NCBI RefSeq assembly: GCF_001905445.1
Contig: NZ_LIVQ01000014.1
Location: 31,169 to 95,168 of the forward strand
Source: Streptomyces sp. CB00455
Lineage (GTDB): Bacteria; Actinomycetota; Actinomycetes; Streptomycetales; Streptomycetaceae
Direction of reading: 5' to 3'
DNA: 64,000 nt
Positions 41,607 through 51,086 of the stretch are shown here, one piece after another. Within the stretch, counting starts at the first letter, position 1, and each line of letters opens with the position of its first letter. The translations under genes and the position numbers were made by a program. The notes below the pieces were generated by a model. The model saw only the letters and a program-made list of their open reading frames with translations. It was not told the origin of the DNA and ran no database searches.

Positions 41607-41679
41607 TCCGATGCCCCGCCGGGGCCCGTCACACCGACGGGCCCCGGCCTCATTCCGGGCTCGGAAAGGAGACGACGTC

Positions 41680-42774
41680 GTGGCCCGACCCATGAACCAG
41701 CTGCCCCAGAGCGACGATCCGCTCATCGCGTTCGCCCGTGACCTCCGGCATCTTCACAAGAAGGCCGGCTCCCCACCGCTGGCAATGATGGCTGAGCGCA
41801 GCGGCATCTCGGCCCCCACCCTGTCCAACGCCCACAACGGCAGAAAGCTGCCGACCTGGTCCACCGTCAACGCCTACGTTCTGGCCTGCGGCGGCGACCC
41901 CGAGGAATGGAGCCCACGCTGGGAGAGCCTGCGCCTGGCGGGCGCCGGGCTCTCCGGAGGACTGGGCCGCGAGGCACTGGCCCACTGGGAACGCACGGGC
42001 ATCCTCACTCCCATCCCTGTCACCGATGAGGCCGGGCTGCGCCAGTTGCTCCGGGCCCTGCTGGACTTCAACGGGCTCAGCCACCGCACTCTCGCCCGGC
42101 AGGCACCCGGCTACTCCCACGTCACCTACGGGGCCGTCCTACGGGGCACTCGCCCGCTACGGGCGAAGATCCTCTACCAGATCCTCATCGGCTGCGGCGT
42201 TCACTCACTGCGCAGCCAGGAGGCGTGGTTCGTCGTGCTGAGCAGCTTCTCCGGGCGTGAGGGCCTGGAAGGCGGCAAACTGCTGACCCGGGTGGACCAG
42301 AAGTACCGGTACGCCGGCGATGTCGACCTCAAGATACTCAAGGCCGTCTTGCCCCAGCTGGAGCGCGGCCGGGCACTGCTCATCTCCAACGTCGCGTCCT
42401 ACGACAGCGTCGTGGACCTGCGCACCGCGTTCGAAGACATGCTGGCCATCCTGCTGGGCTCCCTGGAGCGCTCCTCAGTCCAACTGCCTCTCAAGCTCAG
42501 CATCGCCTTCGACCAGGTGATCCGTCAGCTGCAGAGCGCATCGTTCCCCAACCCCGCCGCGCTCGCCGCCCTTGTACCCCTCACCCTGCCGTTCCACCCT
42601 CGACTGCAGACCCGGGTCTCCCAAGCCCTCAAGAACGCCGGCGACGTCCTGCGGAAGGTCAACGATGGCGAACTCCCCCTCTCCAGCCAGAAGGGAAACC
42701 GCAGGCGGGCGGCAGCCCTGATCCCCCGGCCACCTCGGTTCCCCACTGCGAGCTCGGTGCGCGCCGTCTCGTAG
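41680..42774 (+). CDS. HTH-domain regulator with long C-terminal domain
   Basis: 364 residues. N-terminal helix-turn-helix at LAMMAERSGISAPTLSNAHNGRKLPTW (about residues 35-60), and a second HTH-like stretch at LSHRTLARQAPGYSHVTYGAVLRG near 145. The rest is helical and leucine-rich, with no recognised effector domain. GTG 41680 is eight bases after AAAGGAG, better placed than ATG 41692. Confidence 0.7.
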   Translation: MARPMNQLPQSDDPLIAFARDLRHLHKKAGSPPLAMMAERSGISAPTLSNAHNGRKLPTWSTVNAYVLACGGDPEEWSPRWESLRLAGAGLSGGLGREALAHWERTGILTPIPVTDEAGLRQLLRALLDFNGLSHRTLARQAPGYSHVTYGAVLRGTRPLRAKILYQILIGCGVHSLRSQEAWFVVLSSFSGREGLEGGKLLTRVDQKYRYAGDVDLKILKAVLPQLERGRALLISNVASYDSVVDLRTAFEDMLAILLGSLERSSVQLPLKLSIAFDQVIRQLQSASFPNPAALAALVPLTLPFHPRLQTRVSQALKNAGDVLRKVNDGELPLSSQKGNRRRAAALIPRPPRFPTASSVRAVS

Positions 42775-42900
42775 GTCTGGGCAGCCCGGCGCGTGTAGTG
42801 CCGAGCTGGGCTGGCTGGGCTGGGTGGCGAGTCCGCCCCGGGGGGGCCTGAAAGCCGTAGCCGCGACACGGAGTCCTGGTTCGACCGTGATTCCTCCGAG

Positions 42901-42906
42901 TACGGT
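42901..42906 (+). promoter_or_regulatory. -10 box for a leaderless transcript
   Basis: TACGGT followed by 7 bases and ATG 42914; no ribosome site. Confidence 0.45.
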
Positions 42907-42913
42907 GCACTTC

Positions 42914-43795
42914 ATGGTCGTGGACTGGGTGGTGCGCCGGTGGGGAAGGCTCGGGATTGCCACCGGGGTTGCGGCAGTGATGGGCGTGGCCCATCACCGG
43001 GGCAACGCGACGCTGGTCCTCGTGCTGGTGTCCGCGCTCATCACGGGCGGGCTCTACGCCGGGCTGGGATTCGCCGCCCTGGGCAACTTGAGGTTCGCCA
43101 GCATGTGGCGCCAGCAGATGACGTGGGACGTGTACCGGGATCGTGTGTGGGAGCCGCATGAGACTGACATGGCGGCCCAGACGGAACAGATGCGTAAAGT
43201 CGAAGCCCGTGTTGCGAACTTCGCCACCGCTCACGGCCTGGAGCGCATCACCCTTGCTGTGACCGGTGCCGGGATCGGCGGGGCAGGCGCCGCCGAATCC
43301 GCGCGAAGCTCGAGGACGTTCGGACACATTGAGCTGGGACATTTCTGGTTCTTCCCCGACGGAGTGGCGAGCCTGCCGCATGTCGTGGAGCACGAGCTCG
43401 CGCACATCCACCGCAATGATTCCGTGCGCCATATTCTCTGGAACTCGGGCACCGCCGCAGGCAGCGTTGGATGCGCCGGACTCCTGCCTCTCCCTTACGC
43501 CGCCGTGGCGATCGCCGCGCTCTTCGCTCTGCATGCAGCCGCCAGCTGGTGGAGGGAACTGGCCTGCGACACAATCGCGGCCCGCCAGTGCGGGCGGATC
43601 GCCGCGGAGCCCGCCATGACGCACCTCCTGAACGAGCGCCGGGCTCTACCCATACGGCTTCGCTACGCCTCGGCGGTCACCGCGCTACGCAGCCACCCGC
43701 CGCTCCTGCTGCGTCACTGGTGGATCCGGCTCGCGCCAGCGCTCCCCCGCACTGATCAGGCCGCACCTATCGCATCGTGGGATATCGGGCGCTGA
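42914..43795 (+). CDS. M48-like membrane metallopeptidase
   Basis: 293 residues. Two N-terminal membrane helices (about 12-25 and 33-55), then the zinc motif HELAHIHRND with HExxH (VVEHELAHIH), membrane-spanning stretches near 195-225, and WWRELACDTIAA, the ExxxD third-ligand motif of M48/HtpX/BlaR1-type peptidases. It would act at the cytoplasmic membrane in protein quality control or signalling. No partner BlaI-type repressor is adjacent. Confidence 0.75.
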   Translation: MVVDWVVRRWGRLGIATGVAAVMGVAHHRGNATLVLVLVSALITGGLYAGLGFAALGNLRFASMWRQQMTWDVYRDRVWEPHETDMAAQTEQMRKVEARVANFATAHGLERITLAVTGAGIGGAGAAESARSSRTFGHIELGHFWFFPDGVASLPHVVEHELAHIHRNDSVRHILWNSGTAAGSVGCAGLLPLPYAAVAIAALFALHAAASWWRELACDTIAARQCGRIAAEPAMTHLLNERRALPIRLRYASAVTALRSHPPLLLRHWWIRLAPALPRTDQAAPIASWDIGR

Positions 43796-43955
43796 CCAGT
43801 GCGGGTGGCCGGCCCTCTTCGCCTTCGGCCTCACCACCATGGCCTTCGCCTGGCGCTTCCGGTCCGGCCAGCTCAAGACACCCGACAGTCAGCTGCCGCC
43901 CAGTCCTGCTGCGGCAGAGGCGTTGCCGTCCGGCGCCGTACTGCAGTGGGCAGGT

Positions 43956-44111
43956 TCAGCGGGTGAACGCTTCGGTCAAGCTGATGCGGTAGCCGTCCTC
44001 TTCCATCAGCACGACGGTGACACCGAACGGGTCGGGGTGGTCTAGCTCGATCGGGGTGAAGGACCCCTGGGGCCGCCGGGGGCCCCAGGGCCAGGCGGTA
44101 GCACCGCTCAC
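43956..44111 (-). CDS. Tentative 51-residue protein
   Basis: GTG 44111 opens a frame reading MSGATAWPWGPRRPQGSFTP and ELDHPDPFGVTVVLMEEDGY, ending ISLTEAFTR. The second half is protein-like. The 5' part contains a 10-bp hairpin (44065-44090) that could be a terminator instead. No family recognised. Confidence 0.35.
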   Translation of the reverse strand: MSGATAWPWGPRRPQGSFTPIELDHPDPFGVTVVLMEEDGYRISLTEAFTR

Positions 44112-44305
44112 CCGGCAGGATCGAGGGGCCCGACGGCAGCTGCGCGGCTGATTGAAGTCGCGCCGTCGGCGGCTGGCTGGACGGGGTGGCCTGGTCGGCC
44201 GACTGGTCCAGCCCCATCCCTCGGGGGGCCAGTGAAGGCGGCGGCCTGGACCCGACCGGACACGGTCTGGGTGCGGCCCCGTGCGCCCGCGGCGACCCTG
44301 GAGCT

Positions 44306-44518
44306 ATGGCCGACGCGTCCAAAGTGACCATCCACCCTCCCGACGACCGAGGGCGCCGCCTGGTGACCTATCGGCGGGAGGAACTCGGTCGCGCGACTAG
44401 CGAGCGGGATGTCCGGGAGTTCCTCTACCGGGCCGGCATGGCCGATGCCGAGGACGTCGATCTGACCGACGAGGCCCTCTTCGACTGGCAGGGCGCCGGA
44501 CCCGAGTCCTGGGCCTGA
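44306..44518 (+). CDS. Unknown 70-residue protein upstream of ku
   Basis: Begins MADASKVTIHPPDDRGRRLV and contains YRREELGRATSERDVREFLY; acidic C-terminal half. It ends 3 bp before the ku GTG, so the two were an operon. Family not recognised. Confidence 0.6.
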   Translation: MADASKVTIHPPDDRGRRLVTYRREELGRATSERDVREFLYRAGMADAEDVDLTDEALFDWQGAGPESWA

Positions 44519-44521
44519 GTC

Positions 44522-44826
44522 GTGAAGGCCCTGTGGAATGGCGCGATCTCGTTCGGGCTGGTCAGCGTCCCGGTGTCCGTCGTGCCTGCGACCGAGCGCC
44601 ACGCCGTGCGCTTCCGGCAGATCCACCAGCACGAGGGTGGACTCATTGGCCGCGTCCGCAACCTCAAGGTCTGCGAACTCGACGGCGAGCCCGTCGGACT
44701 CGACGAGATCGGCCGCGGCTACGAGACCGCCATCGGAACGATCCCCGTCAGCGACGCCGAACTCGACGCCCTCCCCCTGCCCACCGCCAAGGCGATCGAG
44801 ATCGTCAGCTTCGTCCCCGCGGAAGC
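44522..44826 (+). pseudogene. ku: 5' part of a split ku (NHEJ) gene
   Basis: Encodes MKALWNGAISFGLVSVPVSV, RFRQIH, then IGRVRNLKVCELDGEPV, and AIEIVSFVPAE, the N-terminal half of bacterial Ku, which binds DNA ends for repair with LigD. After GCGGAAGC the sequence leaves the family. The match resumes with SINPAAFGAGAYYL at 53953. The gene is thus interrupted by the 9.1-kb element between them. Confidence 0.88.
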
Positions 44827-44859
44827 GCGCGGGTTCGTAGATTCCTGGAGCTGTGGCGA

Positions 44860-44913
44860 CAGGAACCCGCACTCAGACTCTCTGGTTGGTGGGATTAGGA
44901 GTGCGGGTTCCTG
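44860..44913. repeat. 14-bp inverted repeat near the left end of the element
   Basis: CAGGAACCCGCACT (44860-44873) and its exact complement (44900-44913), 26 bp apart. It could be paired recombinase-binding sites of the surrounding element. Confidence 0.7.
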
Positions 44914-45085
44914 GTTTGCCAGCCAGGGCGTCGAGGCTGCTCGTCTGGCCGCGACGAGATCGAGTGGCGCGTCCGCTGCCTGCTCCTCGAACTCTGATTG
45001 CCAGGCGTGGCGTCTCCTCGACGGGTCGCCCCTCCCGGCGGCCCGGCCTAGCTGAGACTGGCCGGATTGATCACGAGGGCCAGCG

Positions 45086-45241
45086 GTGCACTGGTGGCTC
45101 GGGTTCGGCGCGGTGGCAGCGGGACTGCTGGTTGCCGTGGTGACCGCGCCGGTCGGGGTGTCGGGGGTGGTGTTTCTCCTACCGGTGCAGCTCAGCGTGT
45201 TCGCGGTACCCAAACCGATCAGGGGCGTCAGTGGGTGGTGA
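45086..45241 (+). pseudogene. 5' fragment of a TauE/SafE-type transporter
   Basis: GTG 45086 opens LVAVVTAPVGVSGVVFLLPVQLSVFAVP, the characteristic first segment of the sulfite-exporter TauE/SafE family. After 50 codons it stops; the remaining 200 or so residues are absent. Remnant cargo. Confidence 0.55.
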
Positions 45242-45305
45242 CAGGCACTGGCCACGTGCCGAGCGGCGCCCTGCGCCCTGTGGGCTGGATGTCGTACCTG
45301 GGTTC

Positions 45306-45311
45306 TAAAGT
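45306..45311 (+). promoter_or_regulatory. -10 box for a leaderless transcript
   Basis: TAAAGT followed by 7 bases and ATG 45319; no ribosome site. Confidence 0.45.
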
Positions 45312-45318
45312 CCTGCTT

Positions 45319-46212
45319 ATGTCCCGCCACACGCCTGATCGCCCCGTCAACATGGAGAGCTTCTTTCCCGAGCTGCTCCCCTTCCGTCGCGAGTCCGTCC
45401 GCTTGCATCCGCGCCCTGGGTCTCCGACATGCAAGGACAGTTCCGTCGGAGGTCCTCTGCTCTGGCCTGCCGCCGAGCCGTGGCCGGTGTGCCGGGAAGA
45501 GCACTACGACGACAGCATGAACTCCACCAGCCAGCCGCAGCCCGCTGCTCCCATGGTTCCCATCGTGCAGATCCATCGTGCCGACGCGCCCGGCATACCC
45601 TTCCCCGAGGGCAAGGACCTGCTGCAGGTCCTGTGGTGCCCCTACAGCCACGGCGAGTTCTGCTACCCCTTGCCCCAAGTCCACTGGCGCGACTGCAGTG
45701 CAGTCGGCGACGTACTGCCAACCCCGGAGCCGGCGGCCGAGCTTCCCAGGAACTGGTATCCGGGACCCTGTGTGGTTCACCCCGAGCAGGTGACTGAGTA
45801 CCCGAGCTGGGACCTTTCTGACGAGCTTCGCGACGTGCTCCGAGACCGCTTCGACGCACTGTCCGGTGAAACCGGTCTGCTGTACTCCTACCACCTCGCG
45901 GCAGCGCCAGGAATCAAGCTGGGAGGCTACCCGGGTTGGACACAAGATCCGGTATGGCCCGACTGTGAGGGCTGCGGCAGCAGGATGGATCACCTCCTGA
46001 CCGTGTCCAGCTGGGAATTCGACGGCGAGTCCTGGCGCACCTGGCTTCCCGATGAGGACCGAACCGACGAGAACGAATGGGGCGGTCAGCGTTGGGACGG
46101 CCCTGCCCACAACCCCGCCGGGCTGTGCCTCGGCGACGCCGGGGGCGTCTACATCTTCGAATGCCGCACCTGCCCCGAACGCCCCATCGGCCACTGGTTC
46201 GACTGCTCGTGA
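45319..46212 (+). CDS. DUF1963-like (YwqG-type) protein
   Basis: 297 residues. Marks seen: GGPLLWPAAEPWP near residue 45, VTEYPSWDL, PGIKLGGYPGWTQDPVWPDC, a CEGCGSRMDHLLTV segment and a final CRTCPERPIGHWFDCS. This is the pattern of DUF1963/YwqG-family proteins, whose function is unknown. Full-length, with its own leaderless start, so it may be working cargo of the element. 46213-46474 holds nothing that I can support. Confidence 0.65.
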   Translation: MSRHTPDRPVNMESFFPELLPFRRESVRLHPRPGSPTCKDSSVGGPLLWPAAEPWPVCREEHYDDSMNSTSQPQPAAPMVPIVQIHRADAPGIPFPEGKDLLQVLWCPYSHGEFCYPLPQVHWRDCSAVGDVLPTPEPAAELPRNWYPGPCVVHPEQVTEYPSWDLSDELRDVLRDRFDALSGETGLLYSYHLAAAPGIKLGGYPGWTQDPVWPDCEGCGSRMDHLLTVSSWEFDGESWRTWLPDEDRTDENEWGGQRWDGPAHNPAGLCLGDAGGVYIFECRTCPERPIGHWFDCS

Positions 46213-46474
46213 CCGCTGGACGCCTTGCCCATGACACGGCACGAACACAGCCACCCCAGCCGCTTCGCCGGCGCCCGCTTCGACCGGGCTGCCTCCAGCG
46301 CCTTCGCTTCGAGGCGGAAGAACTACTCCAGCTCTTCGGGCGACGGAACGGCAGCGAACGGCCGTAGCGGGAGACCTGGTCTCAAAGGGAAGGCCACCTG
46401 GCATGCCCCGGAACGCAGGAGCCCTACCAGGGGAAACGGAGAGTGTGTCACCGATGGCTCCACGAACCAGCCTC

Positions 46475-48775
46475 CTACCGAGGCAGTTTGCCAGTGCGTT
46501 CAGGGTGGGCCGCAGCGACGTACCGCATGGCCGTGGCGTCGCTGATCCCGAACAGTCGCATCAGGTGCAGGGGGTCGGTGCTGGTGCGGGCCTCATCAAG
46601 GATGCGGTCCTGCCGCACCACGTCCAGGCTCATCCCCTTGGGGAAGACCCCGCGGACGGTCCTCACGTCTACCGGCGGTGCAGAGGCGGCAAACGCGGTC
46701 CGCCCGGTCGTGAGCAGGTACGGGTTGGTCGAGGCCGGCCAGCGCCGGTGGCGCTCGGCAAGCCAGTCTGCGGCGAGCTGGTGGGTGAACGGATCCAGAT
46801 GGATCGTGCGGCGGTTGAGGGCTCGGCGGATAGTGGCCCGGCCGTGTGCGAGGTCAAGGTCCACGAGGAGTAGAGACCGGATGTTCTCACCGGTGAGAGC
46901 GTGTACGGCGACCAAGGCCACGACGAGCCGGCCGAACGGCGATGTCACCTGTCCGAACAGAACGGGCAGGAGGTCGGAGGGCACTGACCGGGGCAGGCTT
47001 GTGTGCCGGGGACCCGTCAGCGCGCGGGTGGGGTCATGAAAAACGGCCCGTTCCTGCTTGAGGGCCCGGAACAGACTGCGCAGGGCGCTGGCAAGCTGGC
47101 TGCCAGCGTTCCCGTTCCTGGCCCGGGCCGCGCACACGACATCCTCGTGGGTGATCTCGCGCAGGCTGACGACGCCCGCCTGTGCCCAGGTGACCAGGGC
47201 GGGCTGGAGGGCGGACAGGTAGCGGCGGATGCAGCGGAAACCGCGCGCCGGATGTGGCCTTCGCCCTTGTCCACGTAGCACCTTCACCCAGGTGGCGACC
47301 TCGGCGGCCAGCTGCGTAGGCAGATCGTCGAGCGTGGCCCCGACCCACTTTTCGTCCCGGTCGCGGTGCAGAGCTGGCGCTTCGGTGAGGAGCCCCCGGG
47401 CCTTGAGGAAGTCGCAGACAGCCGTCGCGTACAGGCCGGTTCCCGCCCGGCACAGGTCGTGCACGTCGTATTCCCAGATGGGGGCGTCGGCACCGAGGAA
47501 CCGCAGGAGCAGTACGAGGGCGCGTTGGCCTTCCCGACCCGATCCGGGCCTGCGGCGCCGGCGCCGCAGGAGGTCGAACTCCTCCACCAGGGCGGCGGCC
47601 CGCTCCGACAGGTCGGGCAGCGGCTTCCGGTCGCGGACGAGAGCCATCACCGGGGCCCAGTCGCGGCGTACCCGGAACAGGACCTGCTGCCCGTAAGGAA
47701 CGATGGAGGCGGCGGCCCCTTCTGGGTGTGGCAGCGGTTTGGTGGCCTCCCGGGCAGGCACCGATCGGCCGCGGGCCGCCGCCCGGACCACGATCGTCAG
47801 CTGGTGACCTGCGGCCGCGGCGGTCGGATCCGCGCTGCACAGCCGGCACCGGCCCTGGCGCAGGGGTGTCTGTTCGCGGGCGCAGCCCGCACACCGTCCG
47901 CGCGGCTCGCCCTTCCAGGTCGAGCATGAGCGGCACAGGTACTCGCGGATCCCGCTCATCCATCCGTCGCACTCCCGGCACGAGCGCGGAGCCGGCCACG
48001 ACGGCGTCCTCGGCGGGGGAATGTAGGCGGCGTGCGGGGGCGTTCCGCAGTTCGTGGCGGCGCGGGTGGGATTCCCGTCCAGCAGGCCGGCCCGTTCCAG
48101 GATGAGACCGACTGCGGTGCCGATCTCGGGCAGGTCCGCCAGCACATAGTCGGGGACCCGCAGGGCTCCTTCGGCATCTCGCAGAACCAGTGCCAGCCGG
48201 GCCATCCGCGCGGCTTTGCGCTTCCAGGCCTCCTTCAGTCCGTGGTCCTCGGCGAATGCGTGGATCTGCGCGAGCGCCAGTTCCTCCCCGGCCGGAGCCC
48301 GGCATGCCACCGCTCCGGTGGTTGCCTGGGTGAGGGTCCGTGCGGCGGGAAACAGCGCGGTCTGCCCCAGGACAGCAGGAGCGAGCACCTCACCGCCGTC
48401 GGCCTCGGCATCGTCCGTGCGCAGAGCGCGCTGCCATGCGCTGAGCGCGACCGGACTCGTCAGCGGGCGGCGCAGCGCCCGCGCGGCACCGGACTGGCCC
48501 AGGAACAGGCCAAGGATCAGCTGGACGGCCCGCGGGCGCGCCTGCTCGGGAGTGAGTACCCAGCTGCCGTCGTCCTCCAGCCGGATTGCGCGCAGGCATC
48601 CGCGGCACAACCCGTCGGTATTGAGATGACCTTTGTGACGGCACCGCGGGCACATCCCGCGCACCGCGTTCCGCTTCCTCCACCTCCCGCAGGCCTCGCA
48701 CAGCCTGCCCCCTTCGAGCACGGTCCAGCTCAGGCACTCCGCGCAGCTATCCCAGCCCGGCCTGGCCGCCGCCAT
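46475..48775 (-). CDS. Large recombinase with multiple N-terminal zinc ribbons
   Basis: 766 residues. The N-terminal 70 residues hold CAECLSW, CEACGRW, CPRCRHKG and CRGC. A second zinc cluster near 265-320 has CRECDGW, CRSCSTW, CAGCARE and CRLC. The C-terminal part looks like a degenerate phage-integrase fold (ALTGENIRSLLLVDLDLAHG in the place of the catalytic-Arg box, and HLMRLFGISDATAMRYVAAAHPER with a candidate Tyr), but the HxxR box is not clear. ATG 48775 overlaps the stop of the XRE gene (TGATG). Third member of the trio. Confidence 0.6.
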   Translation of the reverse strand: MAAARPGWDSCAECLSWTVLEGGRLCEACGRWRKRNAVRGMCPRCRHKGHLNTDGLCRGCLRAIRLEDDGSWVLTPEQARPRAVQLILGLFLGQSGAARALRRPLTSPVALSAWQRALRTDDAEADGGEVLAPAVLGQTALFPAARTLTQATTGAVACRAPAGEELALAQIHAFAEDHGLKEAWKRKAARMARLALVLRDAEGALRVPDYVLADLPEIGTAVGLILERAGLLDGNPTRAATNCGTPPHAAYIPPPRTPSWPAPRSCRECDGWMSGIREYLCRSCSTWKGEPRGRCAGCAREQTPLRQGRCRLCSADPTAAAAGHQLTIVVRAAARGRSVPAREATKPLPHPEGAAASIVPYGQQVLFRVRRDWAPVMALVRDRKPLPDLSERAAALVEEFDLLRRRRRRPGSGREGQRALVLLLRFLGADAPIWEYDVHDLCRAGTGLYATAVCDFLKARGLLTEAPALHRDRDEKWVGATLDDLPTQLAAEVATWVKVLRGQGRRPHPARGFRCIRRYLSALQPALVTWAQAGVVSLREITHEDVVCAARARNGNAGSQLASALRSLFRALKQERAVFHDPTRALTGPRHTSLPRSVPSDLLPVLFGQVTSPFGRLVVALVAVHALTGENIRSLLLVDLDLAHGRATIRRALNRRTIHLDPFTHQLAADWLAERHRRWPASTNPYLLTTGRTAFAASAPPVDVRTVRGVFPKGMSLDVVRQDRILDEARTSTDPLHLMRLFGISDATAMRYVAAAHPERTGKLPR

Positions 48776-49110
48776 CAGCTCGGCGGCAGCGAACGCGGGC
48801 CGCCTGTCCGGCGCCGGGGTACCGGCCGCACAGGCCCGGCCACCTCACCACCAGCTGTCTGCCGGCCGGGCTCGGGAATCGCGTGCCCGACCACGACAGG
48901 CTCGGCCTGCAACAGGTCCGCCACCGTGCAGTCCAGCGCGGAGCAGATCAGGTCCAGATCATCGAGCCGCAGAGTGACCGGGGTGCCGCCCCACAGCGCC
49001 GCCACCTTGCTCAGCGACGGCGTGAACCCCACCGCCCGAAACGCCTCCAAGATCTCGGTGGGCCGCCACAGATCCCGCTGGGCCGCCACCATCCGCAAGT
49101 TCCACTTCAC
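48775..49110 (-). CDS. XRE-type HTH protein of the recombinase trio
   Basis: 111 residues. WRPTEILEAFRAVGFTPSLSKVAALWGG and LRLDDLDLICSALDCTVADLL match the YozG-type XRE fold. GTG 49110 overlaps the stop of the split recombinase (GTGA) and follows AAGGGGAA. Basic proline-rich tail. It probably regulates or assists the recombinases. Confidence 0.7.
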   Translation of the reverse strand: MKWNLRMVAAQRDLWRPTEILEAFRAVGFTPSLSKVAALWGGTPVTLRLDDLDLICSALDCTVADLLQAEPVVVGHAIPEPGRQTAGGEVAGPVRPVPRRRTGGPRSLPPS

Positions 49111-49221
49111 CGCAAGTTCCCCTTGTCCATCACCAGCCGCGCCGCCGCCCGGGAGCTGGCCGCCACCAGGGCGGTCTCCGGGTCGGACTGCGCGGTCGCC
49201 AGATACCGCAGCGTCGTGGTG
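49107..49221 (-). pseudogene. 3' part of the split tyrosine recombinase
   Basis: Encodes TTTLRYLATAQSDPETALVA through to LVMDKGNLR and stop. This carries the catalytic tyrosine (RYLA) and fits on to the end of the 5' part (GHDWATTT) at 52733-53799. Separated from it by the IS21-type element, so the recombinase is inactive. Confidence 0.85.
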
Positions 49222-49409
49222 TGTTTTTACCGGGGTGAAGTAGAGCCACGGCTCCGGCCTGTTTGGGAGCCGTGTGTTCTCCGGTGAGTTTGGGAGCCGG
49301 TCGGTGTGATGGTGTGGAACATGCCGCTTTCGGAGTAATCGCGCTGGCTTGCGCCGTCTGGCCGTCAGGCTGTGCCTGTTGATCACGGTCCAGGTCAGGG
49401 AGACCGCTG

Positions 49410-51086
49410 GTGCACAGGTCACGGGAGTGGCTGTTCGAGAGGATCCGCCGGGCCCGGCGTGAGGAAGGGCTGTCGGGGCGGGAGCTTGCCGCGCGGTTCA
49501 AGGTGTCGCGGAACACGGTGCGGAAGGCGTTGGAGTCGCCGGTGCCGCCGAGACGCAAGGCCCCGCCGCCGCGTCAGAGCGTGCTGGAGCCGGTGAAGGG
49601 GTTCATCGACGCGATGCTGCGCGAGGACCTGGACGCGCCGTCGAAGCAGAAGCACACGATCCCGCGGGTCATGGAGCGCCTGGCGGCGGAGCACGACTTC
49701 GAGCTGGCCGGTGCGACGACGGTGTGGGAGTACGTGCGCAAGCGGCGTCCGGAGATCCGCGCGGAGGCCCTGGAGGGCCGCAGGCATCTGGAGGGAATGG
49801 TCCCGCAGGCGAAGCGGCCGGGCGAGGAGGCGGAGGTCGACTTCGCGGACTTCTGGCTGGACCTGGCCGGCCAGCGCCGCAAGTGCGTGCTGTTCACGCT
49901 GCGACTGTCCTACTCGGGCAAGGCGGTCCACCGCGTCTACGCCACCGCCTCGCAGGAAGCGTTCCTGGAAGGGCATCTGGAAGCGTTCACGGTGCTGGGC
50001 GGCGTCCCGTCGGTCCATATCCGCTATGACAACCTGAGGCCCGCGGTCAAGCAGGTGCTGTTCGGCCGTTCCAGGCTGGAGTCGGCGCGGTGGGCGTCGT
50101 TCAAGTCCTGGTACCAGTTTTCCGCGTTCTACTGCGCTCCCGGTGAGGACGGCGCCCATGAGAAGGGCGGGGTCGAGCACGAGGGTGGCAGGTTCCGCCG
50201 CAAGCACCTGGTCCCGCCTCCCGCGGTCGACTCGCTGGCGGAGCTGAACGAGCGCCTGGCCGCGATCGACATCGCGGAGGATGCTCGGCACATCCACGGC
50301 CGTCCGACCTCGATCGGGTTCGACTTCGAGGCCGAGCGGGAGAGGCTGCGGCCGCTGCCGGCGGACGACTACGACTGCGGGATCGACCTGACTCCCACGG
50401 TCGCGCGCAACTCCCGGATCACGGTGAGGCAGTGCTACTACTCGGTTCCGGCGAAGTTCATCGGGACCAAGGTGCGGGTGAAACTGCGGGCGAACGAGTT
50501 GTGGGTGTTCGACGGACGCAGGGTCGTGGCCCGCCACCCGAGGCTGACCAGGCGTTACACCTACCACGACTTCCTGGACCACTACCTGGAGATCCTGCTG
50601 GTCAAGCCCGGCGCGTTCGCCGGGGCCTCCGCGCTCGCACAGGCCCGCGCGGAAGGCGGCTTCACCAAGGTCCACGAAGCGTTCTGGGCGGCGGCGAAGA
50701 CCAAGGCCGGGGACCGGGAGGGCACCCGGATGCTGATCGAGGTGCTCCTGCTGCACCGCCAGCTTCCCCCGGAGGCGCTGGTGGCGGCGATGGAGACCTG
50801 CCTGCGGATCGGATCGCTCTCCACCGACCTGGTCGCGATCGAGGCCCGCAAGGCGATGGAGGGCACCGACGCGGACGACGCCGAACTCCTGGCCGGGCCC
50901 GACGAGGCAGTCGCGGACGGCCCCGCAGCCGGCCCTGCGGACGCCGGAGCACAGGTGATCTCGTTGCACGCGCGCCGGCTGCCGCCCGACCCGCGCAAAG
51001 CACTGCCCGACATGAGCAAGTACGACCGGCTGCTGAGCCCGGCCCGCGGCCGCGACAGCCAGACCCAGAAAGGCCACGGCGCATGA
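49410..51086 (+). CDS. istA: IstA transposase (IS21 family)
   Basis: 558 residues. N-terminal HTH (LSGRELAARFKVSRNTVRKAL), then the DDE core: VDFADFWLDL (first Asp), HIRYDNLRPAV (second Asp), GGVEHEGGRFRR (Glu). The C-terminal beta-barrel region follows (ITVRQCYYSVPAKFIG). Full-length and uninterrupted. Stop overlaps the istB ATG. Confidence 0.92.
   Translation: MHRSREWLFERIRRARREEGLSGRELAARFKVSRNTVRKALESPVPPRRKAPPPRQSVLEPVKGFIDAMLREDLDAPSKQKHTIPRVMERLAAEHDFELAGATTVWEYVRKRRPEIRAEALEGRRHLEGMVPQAKRPGEEAEVDFADFWLDLAGQRRKCVLFTLRLSYSGKAVHRVYATASQEAFLEGHLEAFTVLGGVPSVHIRYDNLRPAVKQVLFGRSRLESARWASFKSWYQFSAFYCAPGEDGAHEKGGVEHEGGRFRRKHLVPPPAVDSLAELNERLAAIDIAEDARHIHGRPTSIGFDFEAERERLRPLPADDYDCGIDLTPTVARNSRITVRQCYYSVPAKFIGTKVRVKLRANELWVFDGRRVVARHPRLTRRYTYHDFLDHYLEILLVKPGAFAGASALAQARAEGGFTKVHEAFWAAAKTKAGDREGTRMLIEVLLLHRQLPPEALVAAMETCLRIGSLSTDLVAIEARKAMEGTDADDAELLAGPDEAVADGPAAGPADAGAQVISLHARRLPPDPRKALPDMSKYDRLLSPARGRDSQTQKGHGA

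Noticed and set aside
43685..44045. Short frames on both strands after the M48-like gene (minus from 43876, plus 43839-44045)
   Set aside because: No ribosome sites, no domain, products look like random high-GC translations.
44719..46404. A 561-codon minus-strand frame
   Set aside because: Antisense to the DUF1963-like gene and TauE fragment, low-complexity product, crosses element junctions.
49419..51077. A long open frame antisense to istA
   Set aside because: Shadow of the istA codon bias; no motifs and no start context.
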